Below, piece by piece: positions 63,167 through 64,000 of a stretch of 64,000 bases of DNA. A program made the translations under genes and the position numbers. The stretch lies in NCBI GenBank assembly GCA_017999895.1, contig JAGNKY010000001.1:124001-188000 (forward strand). The letters are read 5' to 3'. Position 1 is the stretch's first letter. The number at the start of each line of letters is the position of its first letter. This stretch comes from Bacteroidales bacterium (GTDB lineage: Bacteria; Bacteroidota; Bacteroidia; Bacteroidales; VadinHA17). The notes beneath the pieces were generated by a model. The model saw only the letters and a list, made by a program, of their open reading frames with translations. It was not told where the DNA came from and made no database searches.

Positions 63167-63963
63167 CATTTCTGGAAAAGATAGCTGAAAGCAAAAGAAA
63201 AGAAGTTGCACTTCTGAAAAGGAGGTTTTCTGTTAAAGATTTTGAGGAAAGCCCTTTATTCGGAAGAAAGGCTATATCCCTTGCTGGTCGTCTCAGAGAT
63301 CCTGCAGGCACAGGCATAATTGCCGAGTTCAAAAGATGCTCTCCTTCCAGAGGTGTTATTAATACTGGCGCCGATTTACTGAAAGTTACAACTGGGTATT
63401 GTAATGCAGGAGCAGCAGGCATCTCAATTCTTACAGAAAAAAAGTTCTTCGGAGGTAAAGCCGACGACCTTTACAAGGTCAGAAGTTCAATTAATATCCC
63501 GATTTTACGGAAAGATTTTATTCTGGATGAAATCCAGATTTATGAATCGAAATGTCTCGGAGCGGATGTAATTTTGCTTATTGCTGCACTAACTGGAAAG
63601 GAGGAAGTAATGCAATTCTCGAAACTTGCGAACTCTCTGGGTATGGAAGTTCTGCTCGAGATTCATTCGATGGATGAACTCGATACAATAAATGAGTTTG
63701 TAAACATAGTCGGCGTCAATAACCGTGATCTCCACTCCATGAAAACTGATATAATTACTTCTTTAATGCTTGCAGGTAAAATCCCTGATGGATTCGTGAA
63801 AATATCCGAAAGCGGCATTTCATCACCGGAAGTGATTACCGAACTGAAAAAGGCTGGATACGACGGCTTTTTAATCGGAGAGTACTTTATGAGCAAACCT
63901 GACCCTGTTTTGGCATTAAGTGAGTTTGTAAGTTCTTTAAGAGAAGCGGAGAAAAACCCATGA
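63163..63963 (+). CDS. trpC: Indole-3-glycerol phosphate synthase
   Basis: A 266-residue TIM barrel. It starts at a GTG in a GTGA overlap with trpD. ESKRKEVALLKRRF begins the N-terminal helix. GIIAEFKRCSPSRGVINTGA holds the catalytic Glu-Lys (EFK) and Ser. ISILTEKKFFGGKADDLYKV, PILRKDFILDEIQIYESKCL with Lys and Asp, LLEIHSMDELD and VGVNNRDLHSMKTD follow, and KISESGISSPEVI and GFLIGEYFM end the phosphate site. It is not fused to TrpF; trpF seems to follow. Confidence 0.95.
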   Translation: MTFLEKIAESKRKEVALLKRRFSVKDFEESPLFGRKAISLAGRLRDPAGTGIIAEFKRCSPSRGVINTGADLLKVTTGYCNAGAAGISILTEKKFFGGKADDLYKVRSSINIPILRKDFILDEIQIYESKCLGADVILLIAALTGKEEVMQFSKLANSLGMEVLLEIHSMDELDTINEFVNIVGVNNRDLHSMKTDIITSLMLAGKIPDGFVKISESGISSPEVITELKKAGYDGFLIGEYFMSKPDPVLALSEFVSSLREAEKNP

Positions 63964-63981
63964 TAAAAAACGATAAAAAGA

Positions 63982-64000
63982 ATGAAAATAAAAGTTTGCG
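63982..64000 (+). CDS. trpF: Phosphoribosylanthranilate isomerase, first codons only
   Basis: The window ends in ATG-AAA-ATA-AAA-GTT-TGC-G, reading M-K-I-K-V-C-G if continued, the standard TrpF start (MKIKVCGM). It lies 18 bases after the trpC stop, the order trpC-trpF expected in this phylum. An ATG at 63960 in another frame, overlapping the trpC stop, gives a Lys/Asn-rich peptide and is less likely. Confidence 0.75.

Noticed and set aside
63960..64000. ATG overlapping the trpC stop as the next gene start
   Set aside because: Its frame gives a Lys/Asn-rich peptide, whereas the ATG at 63982 gives MKIKVC, the TrpF start.

Overview
The window is AT-rich chromosomal DNA from a member of the Bacteroidota, most likely a Bacteroidales/Marinilabiliales-type organism. 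The evidence is two SusC/SusD pairs, a FecI-like sigma/FecR cascade, an S46 dipeptidyl-peptidase, a LytS/LytTR system with a split MacB transporter, and several promoters of the Bacteroidota type (TTG or TTTG, a spacer of 17-23 bases, then TAnnTTTG). There are no phage genes, insertion sequences or CRISPR arrays. Mobile or decayed DNA is limited to a kup pseudogene, a fragment of an AAA ATPase and a few intergenic hairpin repeats.

Layout. 1-3.6 kb: a small HExxH protein, a secreted DUF1080 protein, a Tat-exported TIM-barrel protein and a secreted EEP hydrolase. 3.9-9.5 kb: mutL, two tandem rhomboid proteases, a membrane EEP protein and threonine dehydratase. 9.6-15.8 kb: membrane pyrophosphatase hppA, diaminopimelate dehydrogenase, a glycosyltransferase, tsaC, rimM and rpsP. 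15.9-20.2 kb: a SusCD pair. 20.3-24.2 kb: dnaE and trxA. 24.4-29.9 kb: a two-gene unit encoding an exported TPR/Ig-like/caspase-fold protease and a propeller sensor with a SpoIIE phosphatase. 30-36.4 kb: ribD, prmC-recX, small membrane and thioredoxin proteins, prfB with a programmed frameshift, a dead kup and rnhB. 36.4-39.8 kb: S46 peptidase, tRNA-Cys and class II aldolase. 40.1-47.4 kb: sigma, anti-sigma, SusC with an STN domain, and SusD. 47.9-51.6 kb: a UroD-like methyltransferase, a ROK kinase and a Gfo/Idh oxidoreductase. 51.6-53 kb: an EndoV-like protein and a DUF72 protein. 53.1-59.7 kb: a TolC-MacA-MacB efflux system with a histidine kinase and LytTR regulator. 59.8-64 kb: the trp operon (trpL leader, E, G, D, C and the first codons of trpF).

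Three items stand out. The trp operon begins with a classical promoter, a 19-residue leader peptide with four Trp codons, and mutually exclusive hairpins, which together look like ribosome-mediated attenuation. prfB is split by a CUU-UGA-C frameshift site with an AGGAGG element three bases upstream, so the gene starts about 230 bases before its main open frame. The TPR-caspase/SpoIIE pair is a plausible uncharacterised envelope signalling or proteolysis unit.

All functions are read from motifs by eye, without database searches. Several starts were moved from upstream TTG/GTG codons to internal ATG codons where family length or an overlapping promoter element argued for it.
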